Source: Pseudomonas sp. stari2 (GTDB taxonomy: Bacteria; Pseudomonadota; Gammaproteobacteria; Pseudomonadales; Pseudomonadaceae). From it: a stretch of DNA of 64,000 nt. Each line of letters begins with the position of its first letter. The first letter of the stretch is position 1. The stretch is from the NCBI RefSeq assembly GCF_040760005.1, contig NZ_CP099760.1, positions 2,599,501 through 2,663,500 on the forward strand, written 5' to 3'. Below are positions 51,070 through 60,300 of this stretch, one piece after another. The position numbers and the translations under genes are program-made. Below the pieces are notes generated by a model. That model saw nothing but the letters and a program-made list of their open reading frames with translations. It searched no databases and was not told the origin of the DNA.

Positions 51070-51849
51070 ATGAAAAAGCTGGTTATGTTCGGTGCCCTGG
51101 CACTGTCGATGTTGTCCCTGACCGCCGTGGCCGAAGACGCCAAACCGATCCGTATCGGTATCGAAGCCGGTTACCCGCCATTCTCGATGAAAACCCCTGA
51201 CGGCAAACTGGCTGGTTTCGACGTGGACATCGGCGATGCGCTGTGTGAGCAGATGAAAGTCAAATGCACCTGGGTCGAGCAAGAGTTCGACGGCCTGATC
51301 CCGGCGCTGAAAGTGAAGAAGATCGACGCGATCCTGTCCTCGATGACCATCACTGACGACCGCAAGAAAAACGTCGATTTCACCATCAAGTACTACCACA
51401 CCCCGGCGCGCTTCGTAATGAAAGCAGGCTCGGGCGTGAAAGACCCGCTGACAGAGCTCAAAGGCAAGAAAGTCGGCGTGCTGCGTGCCAGTACCCACGA
51501 CCGCTACGCCACTGAAGTGCTGGTACCGGCCGGGATCGAACTGGTGCGTTACGGCTCGCAGCAGGAAGCCAACCTGGACATGGTCTCCGGTCGTATCGAC
51601 GCGATGCTGGCCGACTCGGTCAACCTGAGCGACGGCTTCCTGAAAACCGACGCCGGCAAAGGCTTCGAGTTCGTCGGTCCGACCTACGAAGACGCCAAGT
51701 ACTTCGGCGGTGGCGCCGGTATTGCCGTGCGTAAAGGCGATACCGAGCTGGCGGAGAAATTCAACACCGCCATCAATGAAATCCGCGCCAACGGCAAGTA
51801 CAAGCAAGTGCAGGACAAGTACTTCGACTTTGACGTGTACGGCCATTAA
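51070..51849 (+). CDS. Basic amino acid ABC transporter substrate-binding protein (AotJ/HisJ-like)
   Basis: A 259-residue periplasmic binding protein with a signal peptide ([20 protein letters not shown], cut near AVA-ED). Family 3 features: [58 protein letters not shown] and [14 protein letters not shown]. The ligand is likely arginine, ornithine or a related basic amino acid. It is followed by a strong terminator, and no permease or ATPase genes come after it, so it must use a transporter encoded elsewhere. GGGAG precedes ATG 51070. Confidence 0.9.
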   Translation: MKKLVMFGALALSMLSLTAVAEDAKPIRIGIEAGYPPFSMKTPDGKLAGFDVDIGDALCEQMKVKCTWVEQEFDGLIPALKVKKIDAILSSMTITDDRKKNVDFTIKYYHTPARFVMKAGSGVKDPLTELKGKKVGVLRASTHDRYATEVLVPAGIELVRYGSQQEANLDMVSGRIDAMLADSVNLSDGFLKTDAGKGFEFVGPTYEDAKYFGGGAGIAVRKGDTELAEKFNTAINEIRANGKYKQVQDKYFDFDVYGH

Positions 51850-51859
51850 TACGCCGTAG

Positions 51860-51898
51860 AAAAAAGTGGCCCCGTTGACGCGGTGGCCACTTTTTTTT
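51860..51898 (+). terminator. Strong intrinsic terminator after the binding-protein gene
   Basis: AAAAAAGTGGCC pairs with GGCCACTTTTTT, and the stem is followed by eight T residues. It ends the binding-protein transcript 11 bases after its stop. Confidence 0.92.
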
Positions 51899-51976
51899 CG
51901 CCCGTGATTTATCCTGTCAGCACATTTTCAATGCAGTCGCTGTCTAGCAGCCACTACAGAATTTCCGGAGTTCCCC

Positions 51977-53089
51977 ATGCAACGCATCGATCATGTTCTG
52001 CCCTGGAGCCACCTGGGCAGCGAACGTTCCCTCAGCGTCTTCCGTTACGGCGCCGGCCCGCGCAAGGTCTACATCCAGGCCAGCCTGCACGCCGATGAGC
52101 TGCCGGGCATGCGCACTGCGTGGGAACTGAAGAAACGCCTTGCCGAGCTGGAATCCAACGGCCAGTTACAAGGTGTGATCGAACTGGTGCCGGTGGCCAA
52201 CCCGATCGGCCTCGATCAGCATCTGCAAGGCAGCCACATGGGGCGCTTCGAGCTGGGCAGCGGCAAGAACTTCAACCGCTCCTTCGTCGAACTCAGCGCG
52301 CCGGTGGCCGAGCGTATCGGCGAGCAGTTGGGCGGTGATGCCCAGGCCAACATTGCGTTGATCCGCCAGACCATGGGCCAAATCCTCGACGAGCTGCCAG
52401 CCCCTGCCTCGCAACTGGAAGCGCTGCACCGTCTGTTGCTGCGCCACGCCTGTGAGGCCGATATCACCCTCGATCTGCATTGCGATTTCGATGCCGCGAT
52501 TCACATTTATGCGCTGCCGCAACACTGGCCGCAGTGGCAATCCCTGGCCGCGCGCTTGAAGGCTGGAGTGGCGCTGTTGTGTGAAGACTCCGGCGGCAGT
52601 TCGTTCGATGAATCGTGCTCCACTCCATGGTTGCGTCTGGCGCGGATGTTCCCGGAGGCGGCTATCCCGCCGGCCAACCTCGCCACCACCCTGGAACTGG
52701 GCAGCATGGGCGACACCCGCGTCGATCAGGCTCAGGCCAATTGCGAGGCGATCCTGGGCTTTTTGGCCGAGCAAGGCTTCATCAGCGGCGAATGGCCGAA
52801 GGCGCCGGACGAATGCTGCGAAGGTATGCCGTTCGAAGGCACCGAATACCTGTTCGCCCCGCACCATGGCGTGGTGAGTTTCCTGCGCAATGCCGGTGAA
52901 TGGGTGGAGCGCGGTGATGCGTTGTTCGAAGTGGTCGATCCGTTGCAGGACCGCGTGACCACCGTGCGCGCCGGCACCAGCGGCGTGTTGTTTGCCATCG
53001 ATCGTGGACGCTACACCCAGCCGGGCACCTGGCAGGCGAAAGTGGCGGGGCGCGAGCCGATTCGGGCGGGCAAGTTGATCAACGACTGA
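51977..53089 (+). CDS. Succinylglutamate desuccinylase/aspartoacylase family protein (AstE-like)
   Basis: A 370-residue M14-type zinc protein, ATG 51977 with GGAG seven bases upstream. Zinc ligands appear in SLHADELPGMR (His and Glu) and DLHCDFDAAIH. GKNFNRSF provides the usual substrate Arg/Asn, and ATTLELGSMG contains the likely catalytic Glu. The C-terminal part ends in a lipoyl-like beta module (FEVVDPLQDRVTTVRAGTSG). It is longer than AstE itself. In other pseudomonads such a gene lies inside the aot arginine transport operon; here it is separated from the AotJ-like gene by a terminator. Substrate unknown. Confidence 0.86.
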   Translation: MQRIDHVLPWSHLGSERSLSVFRYGAGPRKVYIQASLHADELPGMRTAWELKKRLAELESNGQLQGVIELVPVANPIGLDQHLQGSHMGRFELGSGKNFNRSFVELSAPVAERIGEQLGGDAQANIALIRQTMGQILDELPAPASQLEALHRLLLRHACEADITLDLHCDFDAAIHIYALPQHWPQWQSLAARLKAGVALLCEDSGGSSFDESCSTPWLRLARMFPEAAIPPANLATTLELGSMGDTRVDQAQANCEAILGFLAEQGFISGEWPKAPDECCEGMPFEGTEYLFAPHHGVVSFLRNAGEWVERGDALFEVVDPLQDRVTTVRAGTSGVLFAIDRGRYTQPGTWQAKVAGREPIRAGKLIND

Positions 53090-53156
53090 CGCCCCCATCT
53101 TCTGGATCACAGTGTTAGGCTCTGCCCCGAACCCTGCACTGCGTGAAGGAAGGCTT

Positions 53157-53873
53157 ATGTTGAAGGTGTTTGCTCTGTTGACCCTGCTGGCGTCCAGCGC
53201 TGTCCATGCTCAAACCTCGCTGCAAACCGATCTGCCGCTCAACTACCTGGCTCAGGTTCACTCGGATGCCGAACAGCGTCCGCTGGTGGTGTTCCTGCAT
53301 GGCTATGGCAGTAACGAGGCCGATCTGATCGGTATGAAATTTCAGCTGCCCAAGCAGTACAACTACCTGTCTGTGCAGGCACCGATGGCGTTGGGAGAAG
53401 GGCGTTTCCAATGGTTTCGCAAGAAAGGCGAAGGGGCCTACAACGGCGAGACCGATGATCTGAAGGCCAGCAGCCAGAAACTGCGGGCTTTTATCGCCGC
53501 AGCGGCGCAGAAATATCACGCGCAACCGGAGAAGGTGTACCTGATCGGTTTCAGCCAGGGCGCGATGATGACTTACGAGGTTGGACTGCGGCACCCGGCG
53601 GCAGTGGGTGGCATCGCGGCATTGAGCGGGCGGGTGTTGCCGGTGCTTAAGGGCGAGCTGAAGTCAGAGCAACAGCATCCGCCGCTGGAGATCTTCATCG
53701 GCCACGGCACGGCGGATGACCGTGTGCCTTACAGCGGTGGCACCGAGGCCGATACGTTGTTGCAGAAGCTGTCGTACAAACCGCAATTTCATGCCTATCC
53801 CGGCGTCGGCCACAGCATCAGCGCGGCCGAACTTCGGGATTTGAACGACTGGTTGCAGCAACTCAACCCGTGA
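53157..53873 (+). CDS. Secreted carboxylesterase/phospholipase-type hydrolase
   Basis: A 238-residue protein from ATG 53157, preceded by GAAGGAAGGC, with a signal peptide (MLKVFALLTLLASSAVHAQT). The alpha/beta fold shows VVFLHGYGSNEADLIGM, the nucleophile elbow GFSQGAMMTYEV, IGHGTADDRVPY (acid Asp) and YPGVGHSISAAEL (His). It resembles carboxylesterase 2/phospholipase family proteins. Probably periplasmic. It ends three bases from the stop of the convergent gene. Confidence 0.87.
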   Translation: MLKVFALLTLLASSAVHAQTSLQTDLPLNYLAQVHSDAEQRPLVVFLHGYGSNEADLIGMKFQLPKQYNYLSVQAPMALGEGRFQWFRKKGEGAYNGETDDLKASSQKLRAFIAAAAQKYHAQPEKVYLIGFSQGAMMTYEVGLRHPAAVGGIAALSGRVLPVLKGELKSEQQHPPLEIFIGHGTADDRVPYSGGTEADTLLQKLSYKPQFHAYPGVGHSISAAELRDLNDWLQQLNP

Positions 53874-53876
53874 AGA

Positions 53877-54443
53877 TCACTTTTCCTTGAGGATGGTTTT
53901 CACCAGTGCCTCGTGACCGCTCTTGTCGCTGGCCCGGGAAATCACCTGGACCAACGCCATGTGCGTACCGGAGCCTGCAATCAGCGTGGTGTTGAGGGTC
54001 TGGCCGCCGCCCTGGGTCGCTGTGCTGTCCACTTGACGAAGGCCCAGGCCGTTGCCTTTCTGGGTCAGGCTTTTTTCGCTGAGCTTGTTGAAGTCCGGCA
54101 GCGCCTTGCGCTGGGCGTCGATGAAATCTGAGACGGTGCCGTCGAGGAACGCACTGTCGTTGTCCTTGACGTTTTTGCCTTCGGGAATCTGGTTTTCGGC
54201 GACGATGACCACAGTCTTGGTGGCGTCGTTGCTGTACATGGTGCCCTTGGCACCGGTCGGCCCGGCTGGCAACGGATCGCCGACAAAGCCCTTGGGCAGG
54301 ACAAAACTGAACTTGCCGTCGAGCATCGAGACTTTCTCGGTGACAGCCTTTTCTTTGGCTTTGGCTGCCTGAGCATTGATGGCGCCGAAACCGGCCACCG
54401 CCGCCAACAACAGGACGACGGCTTTCTTGCTAAGCAATGACAT
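53877..54443 (-). CDS. DcrB-like periplasmic protein
   Basis: A 188-residue protein with a signal peptide (MSLLSKKAVVLLLAAVAGFG, cut near AQA-AK). The mature domain has FVLPKGFVGDPLPAGPTGAK and ends VISRASDKSGHEALVKTILK; the overall alpha-beta pattern resembles DcrB/PsbP-like envelope proteins. No catalytic motif is visible. GGAG stands seven bases before ATG 54443. It follows the membrane protein gene by 86 bases on the same strand. Function unknown. Confidence 0.72.
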   Translation of the reverse strand: MSLLSKKAVVLLLAAVAGFGAINAQAAKAKEKAVTEKVSMLDGKFSFVLPKGFVGDPLPAGPTGAKGTMYSNDATKTVVIVAENQIPEGKNVKDNDSAFLDGTVSDFIDAQRKALPDFNKLSEKSLTQKGNGLGLRQVDSTATQGGGQTLNTTLIAGSGTHMALVQVISRASDKSGHEALVKTILKEK

Positions 54444-54529
54444 TCGAATCTCCGAGGGATGGTCGCGCTTGGGCGGCGATCATCCCACGGAGCACACCTG
54501 GCACTCCAGAGCGGTTTGTCCGGGCGGGG

Positions 54530-55303
54530 TCAGTTTGCTGATGGCGCAGGCGCCGGTTTGGCCAGCAACTGCCGGGTGACGCCCAGCATCGCCACCGAAA
54601 CGGCCACCGCCACCACGAAACCGCCGAAACCCAGACCTGGAACGGTCAGCGCCAGCACCAGACAAAACGCCGAAAACGAATACATCCCCGTCGCCGTCGC
54701 CCGCAACAACGCAGCGGTAAACGCCGGGCCACGGGTCTGCTGGGAAAACACCGCCATCACGCTGCCGAGCACCGGGAACACCGCGAGCAGACCGCTCCAG
54801 CGCTCGCCGACGGTGCTGGCCAGCATGGTCACCACTAGCGTCAATGCGGCCCCGGCGATCATCCGCCACACCAGTTTGTCCGACTTCGGCGCCGGGCCAC
54901 TCACCACCGGTTGAACCTTGGGAAACAGGTAAGGCGCGGCGAGAAGGGCAGTCGCAGCGGCGGCGACCGAGAAGAGTAAAGACGCCGGAATCAGCGACAG
55001 AATCAGCGCCAGCACGGCCCAGACCGATAAAGAAACTACCAATGCCAGCGGCCAGTTCGCCCGCTGCGCCACCTGCGCATAGGTGACGCAAAACGCGATC
55101 ATCGCAAACATGGCCGATAGCGCCGCGACCGCCGATTGCGCGGCAAACGCGGGCCCTTGCTCGATGGCGAGGAAAAACAGAATCGGCCCGACCACCACTG
55201 GCAACCCCGACAGCCACCCGGCGACGCTGGGGCCCCAACGCTTGCCGGCCAGGGAAATCAACAGCAGGAAACCGGGAATCAGCAGCAGTTTGAGGATCAG
55301 CAC
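54530..55303 (-). CDS. Multi-pass membrane protein of unknown function
   Basis: A 257-residue, very hydrophobic protein with about eight membrane helices and no signal peptide. It begins with GTG 55303 (MLILKLLLIPGFLLLISLAG). Short polar joints such as AGKRWGPSVAGWLSGLPVVV are present but no transporter signature was recognised. Possibly a small-molecule permease or an accessory envelope protein. The tail is proline- and alanine-rich. Upstream (55304-55450) lies a divergent region shared with the chalcone-isomerase-like gene. Confidence 0.75.
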   Translation of the reverse strand: MLILKLLLIPGFLLLISLAGKRWGPSVAGWLSGLPVVVGPILFFLAIEQGPAFAAQSAVAALSAMFAMIAFCVTYAQVAQRANWPLALVVSLSVWAVLALILSLIPASLLFSVAAAATALLAAPYLFPKVQPVVSGPAPKSDKLVWRMIAGAALTLVVTMLASTVGERWSGLLAVFPVLGSVMAVFSQQTRGPAFTAALLRATATGMYSFSAFCLVLALTVPGLGFGGFVVAVAVSVAMLGVTRQLLAKPAPAPSAN

Positions 55304-55450
55304 GCAGGTCTCTCCATCGGATCAATGAGGGCCACGTTAGCACTGTCGTTAATGGATTGCTGCAAATGCATGCAATAAATGTATACAAAGTGCCGGGCGT
55401 GATCGCCGACTATGCTCTGACTATCAGGGTTTACCGGAGTCGATGCCGCG

Positions 55451-55990
55451 ATGAGCAGAACACCGAAGGTGTTACGTGGATGCTGCGGAATCGGCTTGTG
55501 GGCGCTACTGCTGACGCCGACCTGGGCCAGTTGGCAGGACGCAGTGCCCGGCGCGCAGATCATCGGTACCGGGGATTTCAGCGTGTTCGGTTTCGACATT
55601 TATAACGCTCGGCTGTGGAGTGCCGCGCGTCCGCTGGCCGATGGTCAGCCCTTCGCCCTGGAATTGATCTACCGGCGCAACGTGTCCCGTGAAGATCTGG
55701 TGCAGGCCAGCGTCGATGAGATCAAACGCCTTGCTGGTTCTTCCATCAGCCCGGCACAACTGGCCGTGTGGCAAGCGCAGATGCAGCAATCGTTCGTCGA
55801 TGTTCAGGCCGGCACGCGGATCACCGGGGTGTATCTCCCGGGGCAGGGGGCGCGGTTCTTTGTCGGTCAGCAGTTGCAGCACGAAATCGATGATCCGCAG
55901 TTCGCCCGGGCATTTTTCGACATCTGGCTCGACCCGCGCACGCGCAGCCCCGAATTGCGCCAGCAATTGCTGGGTACTGCCAAACCCTGA
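55451..55990 (+). CDS. Chalcone-isomerase-fold periplasmic protein
   Basis: A 179-residue protein with a signal peptide (ending near PTWA-SW). The chalcone isomerase-like domain shows GTGDFSVFGFDIYNARLWSA, FALELIYRRNVSREDLVQAS, and GVYLPGQGARFFVGQQLQ; the end matches FARAFFDIWLDPRTRSPELR. In bacteria this fold often has no isomerase activity. No catalytic assignment is made. Envelope localisation is inferred from the signal. It precedes the Nramp gene by 76 bases and could be co-transcribed. Confidence 0.83.
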   Translation: MSRTPKVLRGCCGIGLWALLLTPTWASWQDAVPGAQIIGTGDFSVFGFDIYNARLWSAARPLADGQPFALELIYRRNVSREDLVQASVDEIKRLAGSSISPAQLAVWQAQMQQSFVDVQAGTRITGVYLPGQGARFFVGQQLQHEIDDPQFARAFFDIWLDPRTRSPELRQQLLGTAKP

Positions 55991-56066
55991 ACGCAGCACG
56001 TCTGCTCTTGGGCACGCCGACTGAAACGTCTAAGCTGCGCCTTTCGACTTGTTTCTGGATGTGTGC

Positions 56067-57386
56067 GTGAAATTCAGCTTACCCAAAATCGCCACTGCGC
56101 CGTTCTGCCCGCCGGAAGTGGCCGGCAGTGTCCTGGTGGACCCGAATGCCTCGTTCTTCAAACGCGTGCTGCGTTTTGCCGGCCCCGGTTTGCTGGTGTC
56201 GATCGGCTACATGGACCCGGGCAACTGGGCCACCGCCATCGAGGCCGGTTCACGCTTCGGTTACAGCCTGCTGTTCATGGTGTTGCTGGCGAGTCTGGCG
56301 GGCATGGTCGTGCAATGCCTGTGTTCGCGGCTGGGCATCGCCACCGGGCGCGACCTGGCGCAGTTGTCCCGCGAACGCTACAGCACCCCGACGGCGCGGC
56401 TGCAATGGGTATTGGCGGAAATCTCGATCATTGCCACCGACCTTGCGGAAGTGCTCGGCTGCGCACTGGCGTTTCACCTGTTGCTGGGTTGTTCGCTGAC
56501 ATTCGGCATCGCCCTGACCGCATTCGATACATTGCTGGTGCTGGCCCTGCAAAACCGCGGTTTCCGCAGGCTGGAAGCGATCATGCTGGTACTGGTGGGC
56601 ACCATCGGCGTGTGCTTCTTCGTCGAACTGCTGCTGATCAAACCGTACTGGCCGGACGTCGCTCAAGGTTTCAAACCTTCGCTGTCGGCGATCAGTGATG
56701 CAGCACCGTTGTACCTGGCCATCGGCATCCTCGGCGCCACGGTGATGCCGCACAACTTGTACTTGCACACTTCGATCGTACAAACGCGGCTGATCGGCCA
56801 GGATATGGCGAGCAAGCAGGACGCGGTGAACCTGGCGCGCATCGACACCATCGGCTCATTGGCGCTGGCGTTGCTGGTCAACGCGGCGATCCTGATTCTC
56901 GCAGCGGCAGCCTTCCATCAAACCGGGCATTCCGACGTGGTGGACATCCAGGACGCCTATCACTTGCTCGATCCGCTGGTGGGCGGCGCGCTGGCCAGTG
57001 TGCTGTTCGGCGTGGCGCTGCTGGCGTCGGGGCAGAGTTCGACCTTCACCGGCACCATCGCCGGGCAGGTGATCATGGAAGGTTATCTGAACCTGCGGAT
57101 TCCCTGCTGGCAGCGGCGCCTGATCACCCGTGGGCTGGCGCTGATTCCGGCATTCATCGGCGTGTGGCTGATGGGCGACGGCGCGGTGGGCAAGTTGCTG
57201 GTGTTGAGTCAGGTGGTGTTGAGCCTGCAGTTGCCGTTTGCGCTGTACCCGCTGATTCGCATGACCAACGACAAACAACTGATGGGGCCGTTTGTGAACC
57301 GGTTGCCGACCAAGGCTCTCGCGTGGGGATTGTTTGTGGTGATCAGCGGCGCCAATGCCTGGCTGATTCTGCAACTGGCCGCGTGA
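56067..57386 (+). CDS. mntH: Nramp-family divalent metal transporter (MntH type)
   Basis: A 439-residue transporter with eleven or so membrane helices, read from GTG 56067 (VKFSLPKIATAPFCPPEVAG); a TTG 18 bases upstream is possible. The two metal-binding helices are clear: helix 1 with GYMDPGNWATAIEAG (DPGN) and helix 6 with GATVMPHNLYLHTS (MPHN). Helix 8 has GQSSTFTGTIAGQVIMEG. These residues support proton-coupled uptake of Mn2+ or Fe2+. No MntR or Fur box was recognised in the short upstream region. Confidence 0.92.
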   Translation: MKFSLPKIATAPFCPPEVAGSVLVDPNASFFKRVLRFAGPGLLVSIGYMDPGNWATAIEAGSRFGYSLLFMVLLASLAGMVVQCLCSRLGIATGRDLAQLSRERYSTPTARLQWVLAEISIIATDLAEVLGCALAFHLLLGCSLTFGIALTAFDTLLVLALQNRGFRRLEAIMLVLVGTIGVCFFVELLLIKPYWPDVAQGFKPSLSAISDAAPLYLAIGILGATVMPHNLYLHTSIVQTRLIGQDMASKQDAVNLARIDTIGSLALALLVNAAILILAAAAFHQTGHSDVVDIQDAYHLLDPLVGGALASVLFGVALLASGQSSTFTGTIAGQVIMEGYLNLRIPCWQRRLITRGLALIPAFIGVWLMGDGAVGKLLVLSQVVLSLQLPFALYPLIRMTNDKQLMGPFVNRLPTKALAWGLFVVISGANAWLILQLAA

Positions 57387-57403
57387 CCTTTCGGCGCAGG
57401 CAA

Positions 57404-57440
57404 AAAATACCCGGTGCGACGTGAGCCGTACCGGGTTTGT
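57404..57440 (-). terminator. Terminator between mntH and atoB
   Basis: ACCCGGT and ACCGGGT (57411-57417 and 57432-57438) form a stem. In the leftward direction it is followed by ATTTTTTG, so it should end atoB transcripts; it may slow mntH transcripts too. Confidence 0.7.
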
Positions 57441-57497
57441 TGCCAACGGGCAGTGGATGTCGTGGATCCGCCACCCGCTGTTGAACCTCTTTTGCGC

Positions 57498-58679
57498 TTA
57501 AGCGCGTTCCAGTGCCAGCGCCACGCCTTGACCGCCGCCGATGCACAGGGTCGCCAGACCCTTTTTCGCATCACGTTTGATCATTTCGTGCAGCAGGGTT
57601 ACCAGCACACGGCAGCCTGATGCACCGATCGGATGTCCGAGGGCGATGGCGCCGCCGTTGACGTTGACCTTGTCCAGATCCCATTGCAGGTCCTTGGCCA
57701 CCGCCAGGGATTGCGCGGCGAAGGCTTCGTTGGCTTCGATCAGGTCCAGTTGGCCAATGTTCCAGCCGGCCTTGTCCAGGCAGCGGCGAGTGGCGGACAC
57801 AGGGCCGATGCCCATGATGGCCGGGTCGACGCCCGCGTTGGCGTAGGCGGCGATTTTCGCCAGCACCGGCAGGCCCAGGGCCTTGGCTTTTTCGGCGCTC
57901 ATCAGAATGACCGCGGCGGCGCCGTCGTTCAGCGACGAAGCGTTGCCGGCGGTGACGCTGCCGTCCTTCTTGAACGCTGGACGCAGTTTGGCCAGGGATT
58001 CAGCGGTAGTGTCGCCGCGTGGCTGTTCGTCAACCTTGAACGCCACCGGATCGCCTTTGCGCTGCGGGATCAGGATTGGGGTGATTTCATCGACAAAACG
58101 ACCGGCCTCGATGGCCGCGGCGGCTTTCTGTTGCGATGCGGCAGCGAAGGCGTCCTGCTGCTCGCGGCTGATCTCGTATTTCTCGACCAGGTTCTCGGCA
58201 GTGATGCCCATGTGGTAATCGTTGAACGCATCCCACAGGCCATCGCTGATCATGGTGTCGACGATTTGCGCGTGACCCATGCGCATGCCGGTGCGCGCGC
58301 CGGGCATGACGTAGTTGGCCAGGCTCATGTTTTCCTGACCGCCGGCGATGATCACGTCAGCATCGCCGCAACGGATCGCCTGGGCACCAAGATGCAAGGC
58401 CTTGAGGCCCGAGCCACAGACCTTGTTCAAGGTCATGGCGGGAACGGCGTGGGGCAGGCCGGCCTTGATCGCCGACTGGCGTGCCGGGTTCTGGCCGGCG
58501 CCGGCGGTCAGCACCTGGCCCATGATCACTTCATCGACCTGAGCACCGTCCAGTCCAGTCTGCTCAAGCAACTGGCGGATGACCGCTGCGCCCAGATCCA
58601 CGGCGGAGACGGTGGCCAGGGATCCCTGGAAACTGCCGATCGCGGTACGCGTGGCGGCAACAATGACGACGTCTTGCAT
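57498..58679 (-). CDS. atoB: Acetyl-CoA acetyltransferase (thiolase)
   Basis: A 393-residue thiolase from ATG 58679 ([20 protein letters not shown]). All motifs are present: nucleophile Cys in [18 protein letters not shown], the [15 protein letters not shown] block, [20 protein letters not shown] with the catalytic His, and the C-terminal [16 protein letters not shown] with the second Cys. It splits acetoacetyl-CoA into two acetyl-CoA or makes it in reverse. It is third in the leftward operon after the CoA-transferase subunits, so the degradative role fits. Confidence 0.95.
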   Translation of the reverse strand: MQDVVIVAATRTAIGSFQGSLATVSAVDLGAAVIRQLLEQTGLDGAQVDEVIMGQVLTAGAGQNPARQSAIKAGLPHAVPAMTLNKVCGSGLKALHLGAQAIRCGDADVIIAGGQENMSLANYVMPGARTGMRMGHAQIVDTMISDGLWDAFNDYHMGITAENLVEKYEISREQQDAFAAASQQKAAAAIEAGRFVDEITPILIPQRKGDPVAFKVDEQPRGDTTAESLAKLRPAFKKDGSVTAGNASSLNDGAAAVILMSAEKAKALGLPVLAKIAAYANAGVDPAIMGIGPVSATRRCLDKAGWNIGQLDLIEANEAFAAQSLAVAKDLQWDLDKVNVNGGAIALGHPIGASGCRVLVTLLHEMIKRDAKKGLATLCIGGGQGVALALERA

Positions 58680-58690
58680 TTTCGAATTCC

Positions 58691-59356
58691 TCACTCGGCA
58701 GCGAACTGCATTTCCGGTACGTGATCCGGGACGATCAGTTTACCAGCGGTTTTGGCGACGATTTCCTCGACGCTGACGCCAGGTGCGCGTTCCTTGAGGA
58801 CAAAAGCGCCATTTTCGATTTCCAGGTACGCCAGGTCAGTCAGCACACGCTTGATGCAACCGGCGCCGGTCAGCGGCAGGCTGCACTGGCTCAGCAACTT
58901 GGACTCACCGTCCTTGGACGCGTGGGTCATGATCACGATGATGTTGTCGGCGCCGGCCACCAGGTCCATCGCGCCGCCCATGCCCTTGACCAGTTTGCCG
59001 GGGATCATCCACGAGGCGATGTTGCCCTGTACGTCGACTTCGAAGGCGCCCAGCACGGTCAGGTCGACGTGACCGCCACGGATCATCGCGAAGGACTCGG
59101 CAGAGTTGAAGATCGAAGCGCCGATACGGGCGGTCACGGTCTGTTTGCCGGCGTTGATCATGTCGGCGTCGATGGTGTCTTCAGTCGGGAAAGGGCCCAT
59201 GCCGAGCAGGCCGTTTTCCGATTGCAGCATGACTTCCATGCCTTCGGGGATGTAGTTGGCGACCAGGGTCGGAATGCCGATGCCGAGGTTCACGTAGTAG
59301 CCGTCCTGCATTTCGCGGGCGACGCGTTGAGCCATTTGTTCGCGGGTAAGTGCCAT
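58691..59356 (-). CDS. dhcB: 3-oxoacid/dehydrocarnitine CoA-transferase subunit B
   Basis: A 221-residue subunit ([20 protein letters not shown] start). It carries the catalytic-glutamate motif [12 protein letters not shown] of class I CoA-transferases, with [15 protein letters not shown] before it and [20 protein letters not shown] after. It exchanges CoA between succinyl-CoA and a 3-oxoacid, acting with subunit A. The arrangement A-B-thiolase with a divergent LysR gene is that of the P. aeruginosa dhcAB-atoB region, linked to carnitine and acetoacetate use; that is the basis for the symbol. Confidence 0.9.
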   Translation of the reverse strand: MALTREQMAQRVAREMQDGYYVNLGIGIPTLVANYIPEGMEVMLQSENGLLGMGPFPTEDTIDADMINAGKQTVTARIGASIFNSAESFAMIRGGHVDLTVLGAFEVDVQGNIASWMIPGKLVKGMGGAMDLVAGADNIIVIMTHASKDGESKLLSQCSLPLTGAGCIKRVLTDLAYLEIENGAFVLKERAPGVSVEEIVAKTAGKLIVPDHVPEMQFAAE

Positions 59357-59380
59357 GTTCTTGTTCTCCGTCAGCCTGGA

Positions 59381-60079
59381 TTATTTGCGGATGGTGCGTT
59401 GTTCGATGCGTTTTTCGAACGTGCCGCAAATGACCCGGTCGACGTAGATGCCGGGCGTGTGGATGTGTGCCGGATCCAGCTCGCCGGGTTCGACGATTTC
59501 TTCGACTTCGACCACGGTGATCTTGCCGGCGGTGGCGGCCAGCGGGTTGAAGTTCTGGGCGGTGTGGCGGTAGATGACGTTGCCGAAGTGGTCGGCCTTC
59601 CAGCCTTTGACGATGGCGAAGTCGCCGGTGATGGACTCTTCCATCAGGTATTTGCGACCGTGGAATTCACGCACTTCCTTGCCTTCGGCAACCGGAGTGC
59701 CGACGCCAGTAGCGGTGAAGAACGCCGGGATGCCGGCGCCGCCTGCGCGCATTTTTTCGGCGAGAGTGCCTTGCGGGGTCAGGACGACTTCGATGTCGCC
59801 TTTGAGCAGTTGCTCTTCGAACAGTTTGTTTTCGCCGACGTAGGAGGCGACCACCTTGCGGATCTGGCGATCGGTCAGCAGTACGCCGAGGCCGAATCCA
59901 TCAACGCCGCAGTTGTTGGAAACGACGGTGAGGTCGCGGGTGCCTTTGCGCTTGATCTCGGCGATCAGGTTTTCCGGGATGCCGCACAGGCCGAAGCCGC
60001 CGGCGATCACGGTCATGCCGTCTTCAAGACCTGCCATGGCTTCCTCGTAGGAATACACGCGCTTGTCGAAACCTGCCAT
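59381..60079 (-). CDS. dhcA: 3-oxoacid/dehydrocarnitine CoA-transferase subunit A
   Basis: A 232-residue subunit from ATG 60079 ([20 protein letters not shown]), with AGAGG five bases upstream. Subunit A hallmarks: [16 protein letters not shown] (the G-G-F-G-x-x-G-x-P CoA-binding motif), [17 protein letters not shown] and [19 protein letters not shown]. It pairs with the B subunit encoded 24 bases downstream. First gene of the operon, divergent from the LysR gene, which likely controls it. Confidence 0.9.
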   Translation of the reverse strand: MAGFDKRVYSYEEAMAGLEDGMTVIAGGFGLCGIPENLIAEIKRKGTRDLTVVSNNCGVDGFGLGVLLTDRQIRKVVASYVGENKLFEEQLLKGDIEVVLTPQGTLAEKMRAGGAGIPAFFTATGVGTPVAEGKEVREFHGRKYLMEESITGDFAIVKGWKADHFGNVIYRHTAQNFNPLAATAGKITVVEVEEIVEPGELDPAHIHTPGIYVDRVICGTFEKRIEQRTIRK

Positions 60080-60210
60080 ATGCACCTCTTTTATTGTTTG
60101 TCGGGCGGCTGGCTAGCCGAATGACTGGAGTGTCGCGCTGGTGAATATATTTGTTAAGTTGATTTTTAAGGTTGATTGATTGATAAAGCTCAATAATTGG
60201 CTTGGTTCTC

Positions 60211-60239
60211 TGTTCCCACGCAGGAGCGTGGGAGCGATC
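60211..60239. repeat. REP-like palindrome
   Basis: TCCCACGC-AGGA-GCGTGGGA (60214-60233) is the common Pseudomonas repetitive extragenic palindrome type with a GTTCCCACGC...GCGTGGGAGCGA frame. A single copy lies in the LysR/dhcA intergenic region. Confidence 0.7.
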
Positions 60240-60300
60240 AAGAAATGCTCGCCATCGTCGGCGGGTGGATGTACAGCTTAGCCGTTGGAGCGACACGACC

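Noticed and set aside
55360..55390. TGCATGCA and TGTATACA near the chalcone-isomerase-like gene as GntR operators
   Set aside because: Both dyads are only eight bases long and no GntR gene is linked; chance occurrence is likely.
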